DNA of 64,000 nt from Pelagibacterium sp. 26DY04 (GTDB taxonomy: Bacteria; Pseudomonadota; Alphaproteobacteria; Rhizobiales; Devosiaceae), in contig NZ_CP101731.1 in assembly GCF_031202305.1 (NCBI RefSeq), positions 248,001 through 312,000 on the forward strand. The letters are read 5' to 3'. Shown piece by piece: positions 55,887-63,425 of the stretch. The notes beneath the pieces were generated by a model. The model saw nothing but the letters and a program-made list of their open reading frames with translations. It made no database searches and had not been told where the DNA came from. Numbering within the stretch: position 1 is the stretch's first letter; each line of letters begins with the position of its first letter. The position numbers were made by a program, and so were the translations under genes.

Positions 55887-56924
55887 ATGACCTACCGTGC
55901 TTCCGATGCGCGCTACGATGCCATGCAATACCGCCGCAGCGGAAAATCGGGACTGAAGCTCCCGCTCGTTTCCCTCGGCCTGTGGCAGAATTTCGGCGGC
56001 ACCCGCGACTATGATTCCGCCTTCGAAATTTTGGGCTACGCCTTTGACAATGGCATTACCCATTTCGACCTCGCCAATAATTACGGTCCGCCGCCGGGCT
56101 CGTCCGAAGAGCTGTTCGGCCAGGTCCTGGCCCGCGATTTCCGCCCCTATCGCGACGAGATCATCGTTTCCACCAAGGCCGGCTACAATATGTGGCCCGG
56201 CCCCTATGGCGAGTTCGGCTCCAAGAAATACCTGATCGCCAGCCTCGATCAGTCGCTCAAGCGCATGGGGCTCGATTATGTCGATATCTTCTATTCCCAC
56301 CGCTACGATCCCGAGACCCCGCTCGAAGAAACAATGGGAGCGCTGGCCCAGGCCGTCAAACAGGGCAAGGCGCTCTATGTGGGCATCTCGTCCTACCCCG
56401 AGGAGGAAACCCGCCGCGCCCACGCGATCTTGAAGGACATGGGCGTGCCGCTCACCATCCATCAGCCATCCTATTCCATCCTCAACCGCTGGATCGAAAC
56501 CGACGCGACCATCGAGGCCTGCGGCGAGCTCGGCATCGGCATCATCGCCTTTTCGCCCCTCACCCAGGGCGTGCTCTCGGGCAAATACAGCTCGGGCTCA
56601 CGGGCCCACACCCGCGCGGAAAACGAAAAGGGCTCGATGCGTGAAAGCCACCTCCAGCCCCACGTGCTGGAAGCCGTCGAGCGCCTGCGCCCCATCGCCG
56701 AAAAGCGCGGCCAGTCGCTGGTGCAACTGGCGCTCTCCTGGGTTCTGCGCCGTCCCGAGATGACCTCGGCCCTGATCGGCGTGCGCAATCTCGATCAGCT
56801 CAAGGACAATCTGGGCGTCCTCAAAAACCTCTCGCTGTCGCAAGGCGAAATCGGCGCCATCGACCAGGCCGTCGAGGACGCGCTCATCGACCTCCATCCC
56901 CGCCCCACCGGCTGGCTGCGGTAA
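55887..56924 (+). CDS. Aldo/keto reductase, YghZ-like
   Basis: NADPH-dependent reductase of 345 aa resembling E. coli YghZ (L-glyceraldehyde-3-phosphate reductase, also active on methylglyoxal). The AKR catalytic set is present: Asp and Tyr in HFDLANNYGPP near residue 60, Lys in VSTKAGYN near 95, His in FYSHRYDPE near 137. LAQSLVQLALSWVLR and SALIGVRNLDQL near the C-terminus bind the cofactor. Physiological substrate not determinable here. GAGG lies before the ATG. It is divergent from trhO with 95 nt between. Confidence 0.88.
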   Translation: MTYRASDARYDAMQYRRSGKSGLKLPLVSLGLWQNFGGTRDYDSAFEILGYAFDNGITHFDLANNYGPPPGSSEELFGQVLARDFRPYRDEIIVSTKAGYNMWPGPYGEFGSKKYLIASLDQSLKRMGLDYVDIFYSHRYDPETPLEETMGALAQAVKQGKALYVGISSYPEEETRRAHAILKDMGVPLTIHQPSYSILNRWIETDATIEACGELGIGIIAFSPLTQGVLSGKYSSGSRAHTRAENEKGSMRESHLQPHVLEAVERLRPIAEKRGQSLVQLALSWVLRRPEMTSALIGVRNLDQLKDNLGVLKNLSLSQGEIGAIDQAVEDALIDLHPRPTGWLR

Positions 56925-56927
56925 ATT

Positions 56928-56963
56928 AAAAAAGGCGGGCCATCGAGCCCGCCTTTTAAAAAA
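56928..56963. terminator. Bidirectional terminator between AKR gene and pheT
   Basis: AAAAGGCGGGC (56930-56940) pairs perfectly with GCCCGCCTTTT (56947-56957) across a 6-nt loop, with A runs on both flanks and Ts on each transcript. Confidence 0.9.
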
Positions 56964-56979
56964 ACACTTGAAGGTCGGA

Positions 56980-59388
56980 TCAGGCCCTGAGGCTTCCTCC
57001 GGTCGCCTTTTCCACCGCCGCGACGATCTTGCCCGACACCGCCTCGATCTCCTCGTCGGTCAGCGTCTTGTCTTTGGGCTGCAGCGTCACTTCGATCGCC
57101 ACCGATTTCTTGCCCTCGCCCACATGGGCGCCGGCAAAGACGTCGAAGATCGAAACGTCGGAAATCAGCGCCTTGTCCGCGCCCCTGGCCGCCCGCAACA
57201 ATCCGGCCGCTTCCACCTGGCTGTCCAGCACGAAGGCAAAGTCGCGCTTGACCGGCTGATAGGGCGAAAGCTCCAGCGCCGGCTTGGCCTTGGTCGCCTT
57301 CTGGCGCGGCTCGGGCAGCGCATCGAGATCGATCTCGAACGCCGCCACCGGCCCATCGAGGTCGAATTCGGCGGCCATGGCCGGATGGAGTTCCCCGAAC
57401 CAGCCCAGGATCACCTTGGGCCCGAGCTGCACGCGTCCGCCGCGCCCCGGATGGCTCCAGTCCGCCGGTTCGGCCACCACCTGCACCTTGTCGATATCGA
57501 CCCCCAGCGCATCGAGCGCGGCGGCCAGATCGGCCTTGGCGTCATAGACAGACACCTTTTCGGCCTTGCCCTGCCAATGCCGTCCGCCGCCCGCAATCCC
57601 GGCAGTCCCGGTGCGGATGCCGCTGGCATAGGTGTGCTGGCCCTCGGGCGCATCGGACAAGAAGACCTGCCCCACCTCGAACAGCGCGACATCGGCAAAT
57701 CCGCGATTTCCATTGCGCGCCGCGCCCGCCAACAGCCCCGGCAGCAGCGATGGCCGCATATCGGTCATGTCGGACGCGATCGCATTGGCAAGCTTGAGCT
57801 CAGGGCTGCCGCCGCCGAACTTTTCGGCAAGCGAAGCGGAAATGAACGACCAGGTCACCGCCTCGTCCATGCCCCGCGCCGCCAGCGCCCGCCGCGCGAT
57901 GCGGCGGCGGTTCTGGATCGGGGTGAGCATCTTGGGCGCCACCCCCGTAAGCCGCGGCAAGGGCTCGACGGGCACGTTGTCCACGCCCACCATGCGCATC
58001 ACTTCTTCGACCAGGTCGGCCTTCATCGACACATCCGGCCGCCAGGACGGCACCGTAACGCTGACCACTTCGCCCGATCCAGCCACGCCAAAGCCCAACC
58101 GGCCAAGGATAGCCTTCACCTCATCGGGCGCGACCTGCAAGCCGGTCAGCCGCTCGATTTCGCTCAGCGGGAATTCGATGACCGTCCCCGGCGCTTCCAC
58201 ATGCCCGGCCACGACAACTTCCGCCGGCTCGCCGCCGCAAAGCTCCATCACCAGCTTCGTCGCCAATTCGATCCCCGGCAGAACGCTTGTCGGATCGACA
58301 GTGCGCTCGAAGCGGTAGCGAGCATCGGAATTGATCCCCGTCTTGCGCCCCGCCGCCGCGATCGCGCCCGGCTCGAACCAGGCGCATTCGATGAACACAT
58401 TGGTGGTTTGTTCGGTCGAACCCGTCTCTTCCCCGCCCATGATGCCGCCAAGGCCGAGCACCTTTTCGTCATCGGCGATGACGCAGATGGTTTCATCGAC
58501 CTGATAGGTCTTGCCATCGAGCGCCAGAAGGCTCTCGCCCGCCCGCCCCATGCGCGCGCCCACATTGCCCTTGAGCTTGTCGGCGTCGAAAACGTGCAGC
58601 GGCCGCGCGCGGTCGAGCGAAACCAGATTGGTGATGTCGACCAGCGCATTGATCGGGCGCAATCCCACGGCCCGCAACCGGTCAGCCAGCCATTGGGGGG
58701 AGGGGCCATTCTTGACGTTCCTGACCAACCGCCCGGCAAACATCTTGCACACCGCGCCATCCACGAACACATCGATGGGCGAAGCCCCCGCCGTCGCCGG
58801 CACGGTTTCGATCGCCTCATCCTTGAGCGTCCCCAGCCCCGCTGCCGCCAGGTCCCGGGCAATGCCGCGCACCCCGGCACAGTCGCCGCGATTGGGGGTG
58901 AGCCCGATATCGATCACCACCTCGTCGATGCCCGCATAGTCGGGGTAGGGCACCCCGATCGGGGCATCCTCGGGCAATTCGATGATCCCGTCATGGTCTT
59001 CGGAAAGCTCGAGCTCGGCCGCCGAACACAGCATGCCGTTCGACACCTGCCCGCGGATATTGCCTTTGCCGATGGTGATGTCCTTGCCCGGAATATAGGT
59101 GCCCGGCGCGGCAAACACCGATTTGAGCCCGGTCCGCGCATTTGGCGCCCCGCACACCACGTCGATCAGTTCGCCCGTGCCGGCATCGACCTTGCAGACC
59201 CTGAGCTTGTCGGCATTGGGGTGCTGGGTGGCGGAAACCACATGCGCGACAACGAACCCCTTGAGCGCGGCGCCGGTATCGGTCACCTCTTCGACCTCGA
59301 GCCCGATCATCGTCAGCTTCTCGACGATCTGATCGGTCGAGGCGGTGGTTTCCAGATGCTCCTTGAGCCAGGACAGCGTGAATTTCAT
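56980..59388 (-). CDS. pheT: Phenylalanine-tRNA ligase beta subunit
   Basis: Beta chain of the alpha2-beta2 synthetase, 802 aa, full length. In order: N-terminal helix MKFTLSWLKEHLETTAST, an OB-fold tRNA-binding domain (about 45-150, ATQHPNADKLRVCKVD), B3/B4 editing domain (about 210-390), B5 (about 400-475), a catalytic-like core, and the FDX-ACB anticodon domain at the end (about 705-800, PAVKRDFAFVLD-like). The B3/B4 domain edits Tyr-tRNAPhe. The start overlaps the ASCH gene stop by 4 nt, so the genes are translated together. Confidence 0.97.
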   Translation of the reverse strand: MKFTLSWLKEHLETTASTDQIVEKLTMIGLEVEEVTDTGAALKGFVVAHVVSATQHPNADKLRVCKVDAGTGELIDVVCGAPNARTGLKSVFAAPGTYIPGKDITIGKGNIRGQVSNGMLCSAAELELSEDHDGIIELPEDAPIGVPYPDYAGIDEVVIDIGLTPNRGDCAGVRGIARDLAAAGLGTLKDEAIETVPATAGASPIDVFVDGAVCKMFAGRLVRNVKNGPSPQWLADRLRAVGLRPINALVDITNLVSLDRARPLHVFDADKLKGNVGARMGRAGESLLALDGKTYQVDETICVIADDEKVLGLGGIMGGEETGSTEQTTNVFIECAWFEPGAIAAAGRKTGINSDARYRFERTVDPTSVLPGIELATKLVMELCGGEPAEVVVAGHVEAPGTVIEFPLSEIERLTGLQVAPDEVKAILGRLGFGVAGSGEVVSVTVPSWRPDVSMKADLVEEVMRMVGVDNVPVEPLPRLTGVAPKMLTPIQNRRRIARRALAARGMDEAVTWSFISASLAEKFGGGSPELKLANAIASDMTDMRPSLLPGLLAGAARNGNRGFADVALFEVGQVFLSDAPEGQHTYASGIRTGTAGIAGGGRHWQGKAEKVSVYDAKADLAAALDALGVDIDKVQVVAEPADWSHPGRGGRVQLGPKVILGWFGELHPAMAAEFDLDGPVAAFEIDLDALPEPRQKATKAKPALELSPYQPVKRDFAFVLDSQVEAAGLLRAARGADKALISDVSIFDVFAGAHVGEGKKSVAIEVTLQPKDKTLTDEEIEAVSGKIVAAVEKATGGSLRA

Positions 59389-59798
59389 CTTGGGTCCCTA
59401 TCCAGCACTTCAATCAGCTTGAAGCGCTCGCAAACTAATTTCATGTCGCCGCGCCACCCGCCATTGCGGGAGAAAAAGGCGATGTGTCCTTCACGCCAGG
59501 CTTCATACGGGCCTTCGCCCTCCGCCTCGGCAAATTCCTTGGTGACCGCGTCGAACGGCACGATCTCGACCTCGGTGGTCTCGATCACACAGGCCGGTCG
59601 GCCCGCCCCGTCCAGCACTACATCGCGCCGCCCCACTTCGGGTAGCGGCTCGCCATCCACCTCATGGTCGCGCAGCGCCCCGCAGGTCGCGGTCTTGGTG
59701 CCCGCCAGAACCAGCGCGAGCAATTCGTCCGCCAGTTCAGGGCTGTCCCCGAAGGCGAAGCTGTGCGCATCGGCGTAGCGGGCGGGCAGTTCTGCCAT
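59385..59798 (-). CDS. ASCH-domain protein between pheS and pheT
   Basis: A 137-aa protein with the ASCH/PUA-like fold pattern: AGTKTATCGALRDHE near residue 32 holds the conserved T-K-T loop, VGRRDVVLDGAGRPACVIETTEVEIVPF-like strands follow (positions about 55-85), and WREGHIAFF near 110. ASCH proteins are predicted RNA-binding, some being amidohydrolases of modified cytidine (YqfB). Start at 59798 is chosen by family length; a GTG two codons earlier is possible and the ribosome site is weak. The stop overlaps the pheT start, so expression is coupled to a tRNA synthetase subunit. Confidence 0.8.
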   Translation of the reverse strand: MAELPARYADAHSFAFGDSPELADELLALVLAGTKTATCGALRDHEVDGEPLPEVGRRDVVLDGAGRPACVIETTEVEIVPFDAVTKEFAEAEGEGPYEAWREGHIAFFSRNGGWRGDMKLVCERFKLIEVLDRDPR

Positions 59799-59827
59799 GC
59801 TCACGTGCCCGTCTCGCTCACGTCTAC

Positions 59828-59884
59828 CCTTCTCCCCTGGTGGGAGAAGGTGGATCGCCCGCAGGGCGAGACGGATGAGGGGGG
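59828..59884 (+). repeat. REP-like two-hairpin element between pheS and the ASCH gene
   Basis: CCTTCTCCC (59828-59836) pairs with GGGAGAAGG (59842-59850), then TCGCCC (59855-59860) pairs with GGGCGA (59864-59869), ending GGATGAGGGG. This arrangement is a common dispersed element in proteobacterial intergenic regions. It lies within the presumed pheS-ASCH-pheT transcript. Confidence 0.7.
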
Positions 59885-59925
59885 CGCTGAGACTGCCCCA
59901 ACTGTCACGCTTGTGTTTGCCATGG

Positions 59926-61047
59926 TCAGTTCGACAGGCCCCCGAACAGCGTCGGCAAATCGAACGGCCGGAACCCGTAATGATCCAGCCAGCGCTTGTC
60001 GGCATCAAAGAACGCGCGCAGATCCGGCATGCCGTATTTGAGCATGGCCAGCCGATCGATCCCCATGCCCCAGGCAAAGCCCTGATAAACGTCCGGGTCG
60101 AGCCCGGCATTGGTGATCACATTGGGATGTACCATGCCGCAGCCCAAAATCTCCAGCCAGTCATTGCCCTCGCCGATCTTCACTTCATTGCCCGAGCGGT
60201 CGCATTGCACGTCCACTTCCATGGAGGGCTCGGTGAAGGGGAAAAAGCTCGGCCGGAACCGGGTCTTGACGCTTTCGACCTCGAAGAAGGCCTTGAGGAA
60301 CTCTTCCAGCACCCAGCGCAACTGCCCGATATGGGAACCCTTGTCGATCACCAGCCCCTCGACCTGATGGAACATCGGCGTATGGGTCTGATCGCTGTCA
60401 TTGCGATAAGTGCGTCCGGGGATCACAACACGGATCGGCGGTTCCTGCGCCGCGCTCATCCATTTGGCCGGCACCTTCTCATTGGTCTGCTTCATCACCC
60501 GCACCTGCACGGGCGAAGTGTGCGTGCGCAAAAGCTTGCGGTTCCCATCCGCGTCGGGCTGGAAAAAGAAGGTGTCATGCATCTCGCGAGCCGGATGGCC
60601 CTCGGGGAAATTGAGCGCGGTGAAATTGTAATAGTCGGTTTCGATATCCGGCCCCTCGGCGATCGCGAACCCCATGTCCGAAAAGATCGCCGTGATCTCG
60701 TCGATCACCTGGCTCACCGGATGAACGCGGCCGGTCGCGGTGGGGGCGGGGCGCAGCGGCAGGGTGACGTCAACCTTCTCGCTCGCCAGGCGTTTTTCCA
60801 GCGCCTCGGCGGCGAGCGCCACCCGGCGTTCCTCGATCGCCGCGGCGATCTCGGTCTTGAGCCCGTTGATCGCCGGGCCCTTCTCCTTGCGCTCGTCGGG
60901 GCTCATCTGCCCCAGCGTGGCCAGCAGGGCGGAAATCGAGCCCTTCTTGCCCAAGGCGGCAATACGAACCGCTTCGAGCGCTGTTTCATCACCCGCTTCG
61001 GCAATCGCCGCGCGGATCGAGGTCGAAAGGGCGTTAAGGTCGGACAT
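59926..61047 (-). CDS. pheS: Phenylalanine-tRNA ligase alpha subunit
   Basis: Catalytic chain of PheRS, 373 aa. The N-terminal coiled coil (about 1-90, [15 protein letters not shown]) contacts tRNA. The class II core has motif 1 [10 protein letters not shown] near 110, motif 2 around [14 protein letters not shown] near 220, and motif 3 [14 protein letters not shown] near 335. ATP, Phe and tRNA binding residues appear intact. The start [10 protein letters not shown] is preceded by a hairpin terminator, so pheS has its own promoter or is read through from rplT. Confidence 0.97.
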   Translation of the reverse strand: MSDLNALSTSIRAAIAEAGDETALEAVRIAALGKKGSISALLATLGQMSPDERKEKGPAINGLKTEIAAAIEERRVALAAEALEKRLASEKVDVTLPLRPAPTATGRVHPVSQVIDEITAIFSDMGFAIAEGPDIETDYYNFTALNFPEGHPAREMHDTFFFQPDADGNRKLLRTHTSPVQVRVMKQTNEKVPAKWMSAAQEPPIRVVIPGRTYRNDSDQTHTPMFHQVEGLVIDKGSHIGQLRWVLEEFLKAFFEVESVKTRFRPSFFPFTEPSMEVDVQCDRSGNEVKIGEGNDWLEILGCGMVHPNVITNAGLDPDVYQGFAWGMGIDRLAMLKYGMPDLRAFFDADKRWLDHYGFRPFDLPTLFGGLSN

Positions 61048-61092
61048 CTATTTCTCTTGGCATCAAGGTGGCGGGCGAAGCGGTAGCAAACG

Positions 61093-61137
61093 AAAAAGCC
61101 CCGCGCCACCCCAAAAGGAATGGCGCAAGGCTTTTGA
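61093..61137 (-). terminator. Terminator or attenuator between rplT and pheS
   Basis: Read leftward, CAAAAGCC-TTGCGCCA and TGGCGC-GGGGCTTTTTCG form a long, slightly mismatched stem ending in five Ts, 46 nt before pheS. No Phe-rich leader peptide is visible upstream, so classic PheST attenuation is not supported. Confidence 0.65.
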
Positions 61138-61173
61138 TTTTTCGGCCTCAGAAAGGCTGCTGGGGCGCTTTCA

Positions 61174-61220
61174 GAAAAAGTGGCTGCCACTTTTTCGGTT
61201 CGGAAGCGCGGCCAACAAGG
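61174..61220 (+). repeat. Dispersed palindromic repeat, copy between rplT and pheS
   Basis: GAAAAAGTGG (61174-61183) and CCACTTTTTC (61187-61196) form a perfect stem with a 3-nt loop, followed by GGTTCGGAAGCGCGGCCAAC. A second copy lies at 61.9 kb in opposite orientation and the tail recurs at 49.1 kb. Confidence 0.7.
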
Positions 61221-61236
61221 AACGCGAAAGCGCCGA

Positions 61237-61638
61237 TTAGGCGGAAATGCGCTCTGCGGTGGTCGCTTCGATTTCGCCCAGATAGGCGAGGGCGTCCTTG
61301 GCCTTGACGACCAGCGCTTCGAAAGCAGCCGGTTCGTGCACGGCCAGATCGGCCAGGACCTTGCGGTCGACAGCAACCTCAGCCTTGCTGAGGCCGTCGA
61401 TAAATCGACCATAGGTCAGCCCATGGCTGCGCACGGCGGCGTTGATGCGCTGGATCCACAGGGCGCGGAAATTGCGCTTCTTCTGCTTGCGGTCGCGGTA
61501 GGCGTACTGGCCGGCCTTTTCGACGGCCTGCACGGCGGAGCGGTAGGTCGTGGCGCGGCGGCCGTAATAGCCCTTCGCAGCCTTCAAAACCTTCTTGTGA
61601 CGAGCGTGGGCGGTAACGCCTCTTTTTACGCGGGACAT
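61237..61638 (-). CDS. rplT: 50S ribosomal protein L20
   Basis: Early-assembly 23S rRNA-binding protein of 133 aa. [18 protein letters not shown] opens the basic N-terminal arm, and GYYGRR and [17 protein letters not shown] are family signatures. The C-terminal globular region carries a longer Ala/Glu-rich extension than E. coli L20. In E. coli and Bacillus L20 represses its own operon by binding leader RNA. Lies 24 nt downstream of rpmI. Confidence 0.97.
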   Translation of the reverse strand: MSRVKRGVTAHARHKKVLKAAKGYYGRRATTYRSAVQAVEKAGQYAYRDRKQKKRNFRALWIQRINAAVRSHGLTYGRFIDGLSKAEVAVDRKVLADLAVHEPAAFEALVVKAKDALAYLGEIEATTAERISA

Positions 61639-61662
61639 CTGTTAATCCTTAAGTCTGGCTGC

Positions 61663-61863
61663 TTAGCGGTCGTACGGCATGTACTTCTTGACAATCTTGG
61701 CATCCGGCTCGGAAAGCGTGGAGGTGCCGCGATTGCTGCGGATGTACTTGGCGTTGTGGCTGATCAGGCGGTGGCGCTTGCCGGCGGGGCCGGCCAGAAC
61801 CTTGCCGGTTCCGGTGACCTTGAAGCGCTTCTTGGCGCCAGACTTGGTCTTCATCTTGGGCAT
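61663..61863 (-). CDS. rpmI: 50S ribosomal protein L35
   Basis: Small basic ribosomal protein of 66 aa: [18 protein letters not shown] is the L35 opening, with [18 protein letters not shown] and MPYDR at the end. The ATG at 61863 is standard; an earlier in-frame codon at 61944 would add 27 residues unlike L35. First gene of rpmI-rplT-(pheS-ASCH-pheT). infC is not upstream here; the next gene is a divergent CAP protein. Confidence 0.97.
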   Translation of the reverse strand: MPKMKTKSGAKKRFKVTGTGKVLAGPAGKRHRLISHNAKYIRSNRGTSTLSEPDAKIVKKYMPYDR

Positions 61864-62110
61864 TTTGCGGTCTTCCTTGTTGGTCTTCTTTGCAGTGGCT
61901 CTTATGGGTTTGTCGCGCTTCCGAACCGCAAAAGTGGTATCCACTTTTTGCTGGAAACGCTCCCAGGGAGCTTCCCGCTTTCATGAACCGCCTCGGCATG
62001 CCTTTTGGCCGGGCGGCTCGGTTGAAGCGCGCCAAAAATGGGAAAACCACTTTCGGGCGCGGCATGAAAAAACTCTGCGCGACCCGTAAAGGCCGACCAG
62101 AGAAGCCGGC
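61864..62110 (-). other. Long structured 5' leader of rpmI
   Basis: If transcription starts from the promoter at 62111-62139, the leader is about 240 nt. It contains the palindromic repeat (61929-61950), a GCTCCC/GGGAGC inverted repeat (61968-61981 region) and a GCGCGCC/GGCGCG-type inverted arrangement near 62030-62060. No protein is convincing. It may carry L20 autoregulation, by analogy with other bacteria. Confidence 0.4.
61909..61960 (-). repeat. Dispersed palindromic repeat, copy in the rpmI leader
   Basis: Read leftward: CAAAAAGTGG, 3-nt loop, CCACTTTTG, then CGGTTCGGAAGCGCGACAAA. Same structure and tail as the copy at 61174-61220 and similar tail to 49131-49150. Confidence 0.7.
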
Positions 62111-62139
62111 TGTATAAGGAAACGGGGGCCCATTGGCAA
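62111..62139 (-). promoter_or_regulatory. Candidate promoter of rpmI-rplT
   Basis: Read leftward: TTGCCA (62134-62139), 17-bp spacer, TATACA (62111-62116). Good match to a housekeeping promoter; about 250 nt upstream of rpmI. Confidence 0.6.
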
Positions 62140-62171
62140 GTCGATTCCGTCTCCCGCGTCACAACGGCGCC

Positions 62172-62210
62172 ACTTTAACCGCTTCCCAAGAGCCGTCCTT
62201 TGGTTAAAGT
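62172..62210. promoter_or_regulatory. 9-bp perfect inverted repeat before the CAP gene
   Basis: ACTTTAACC (62172-62180) and GGTTAAAGT (62202-62210) are exact reverse complements separated by 21 bp; the second arm sits 7 nt before the ATG, where a ribosome site would be. Could be an operator or an RNA stem hiding the start. Confidence 0.45.
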
Positions 62211-62217
62211 CGCGCCC

Positions 62218-62748
62218 ATGTTCGAGATCTCCCGCCGCCGATTCCTCACCCTTTCCGCCCTTGGAGCCTCAGCGACGGCGCTGGCCGCCTGTTCGGGCTC
62301 GGTCATCATGACCACCGAACGCGCCGAGCCTGTATCGAGCGTTTCGATCGCCGATGCCACCGCCCAGCTCAACGCCATGCGCGCCGAGCGCGGCCTGCCG
62401 CTCTTGTCCCACAACGCTGTCCTTCAGGACGTGGCCGAGGAACAGGCGCGGCTGATGGCCGACAATGCCAATGTCGCCCACACCGCGGCCCCCGAACAGA
62501 CGCTCCACACCCGCCTGCGCCGGGCCGGCTTCCTGGGCGCTGCGGGCGAAAACCTCGCCGGCGGCCCGCCGACGCTTGCCACCGCCATCGATGGCTGGCT
62601 CAAATCGCCCTCCCACCACCGCACCATGGTCAATCCCGATTACGTGCAGTTCGGCATCGCCATCGAGCGCGGCCGCTCCACGACCTACAATACCTATGGC
62701 ACCTATTGGGCGCTGCTCATGGGCATCCGCACCCCGGACATGGCCTGA
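62218..62748 (+). CDS. CAP-domain (SCP/PR1-like) lipoprotein with Tat-like signal
   Basis: A 176-aa exported protein. The N-terminus MFEISRRRFLTLSALGASA contains a twin-arginine motif (SRRRFL), then a lipobox LAAC near residue 26, suggesting a Tat-exported lipoprotein. The CAP domain has MRAERGLPLLSHNAVLQDVA, then HTAAPEQTLHTRLRRAGF, AGENLAGG and WLKSPSHHRTMVNPDYVQFG, including His and Glu that form the CAP cavity. Bacterial CAP proteins bind lipids or act on the envelope; the role here is unknown. ATG at 62218 is chosen over a TTG at 62200 because the signal peptide starts there. The ribosome site is weak. Confidence 0.87.
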   Translation: MFEISRRRFLTLSALGASATALAACSGSVIMTTERAEPVSSVSIADATAQLNAMRAERGLPLLSHNAVLQDVAEEQARLMADNANVAHTAAPEQTLHTRLRRAGFLGAAGENLAGGPPTLATAIDGWLKSPSHHRTMVNPDYVQFGIAIERGRSTTYNTYGTYWALLMGIRTPDMA

Positions 62749-63339
62749 TCAGAGCCGCGCCGCCTGGGTGAACCCTGCATCGAACCACTGGGCGACCGGC
62801 CCCGACATTCCATCGCCCAGGCTGCGGATTTGTTGGGCCAGCCATATGTCCACGCCGTCGTTGGGGAGGGGCAGCTCGATTTCCAGCCTTTCGGTCAGCG
62901 CTGCGATCGCGCGTTCGCCATCGGATGCCTGCGCGATCGCCGCCGCAACGCAGCCGGCGAAAAACCCGGCCTGCTCGGCAAGTGGAAACCACACCGATCC
63001 GTCCTGCCGCTCGGGCTGGCTCAGCGCCTCGATGATCTCCGCATCTGCATCCCCGCCGCCCAGCACCAGCCGGAGCTGATCGGCGAGCCGCGCTTCAAAT
63101 CCCGCTGCGATCATCGCTGTCGTATAGCGCTGGCACGCGCTACGCCCACCGGGCTCGCGTTCGAGCGCATCGGTAATCGCCACCGGACCGGCTTCGAACG
63201 CAGCGGCCGCGCTCTCGAGCGCACTGATTTCCCCCAGCGCTTCGGTGGCCCCCATCCACGCAGTGGCATCCTGCGCATAGGCGGTTGATCCAGCCAGCGA
63301 GGCGCCGAGCACCAGGGAAAACAGTTTCGAGCGAACCAT
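62749..63339 (-). CDS. Secreted protein of unknown function
   Basis: A 196-aa protein I cannot assign. A signal peptide (MVRSKLFSLVLGASLAG, cleaved near AYA) is followed by an all-helical, Ala/Glu-rich acidic domain with two or three cysteines (RSACQRY, FFAGCVAAA) that could form a disulfide. GGAGG lies 7 nt before the ATG at 63339. An upstream in-frame extension to 63390 lacks signal features. Its stop abuts that of the CAP gene. It is divergent from a DUF6683-like gene, which is of similar size class and also exported. Confidence 0.7.
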   Translation of the reverse strand: MVRSKLFSLVLGASLAGSTAYAQDATAWMGATEALGEISALESAAAAFEAGPVAITDALEREPGGRSACQRYTTAMIAAGFEARLADQLRLVLGGGDADAEIIEALSQPERQDGSVWFPLAEQAGFFAGCVAAAIAQASDGERAIAALTERLEIELPLPNDGVDIWLAQQIRSLGDGMSGPVAQWFDAGFTQAARL

Positions 63340-63425
63340 GGATACGCCTCCGGTCAATCGGTCGCAGCACCGACATAATCTTATGTGCACGCTAACGTCC
63401 CGATGACAGCGTTGCGAGGGGTAAA

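Noticed and set aside
56968..59778. 936-codon open frame on the plus strand
   Set aside because: It lies opposite pheT and the ASCH gene, has His/Arg/Gly-rich composition typical of antisense frames in GC-rich DNA, and no recognisable domain.
61048..61236. Phe-codon leader peptide controlling pheS
   Set aside because: No ATG/GTG frame with Phe codons precedes the hairpin; the space is filled by a repeat.
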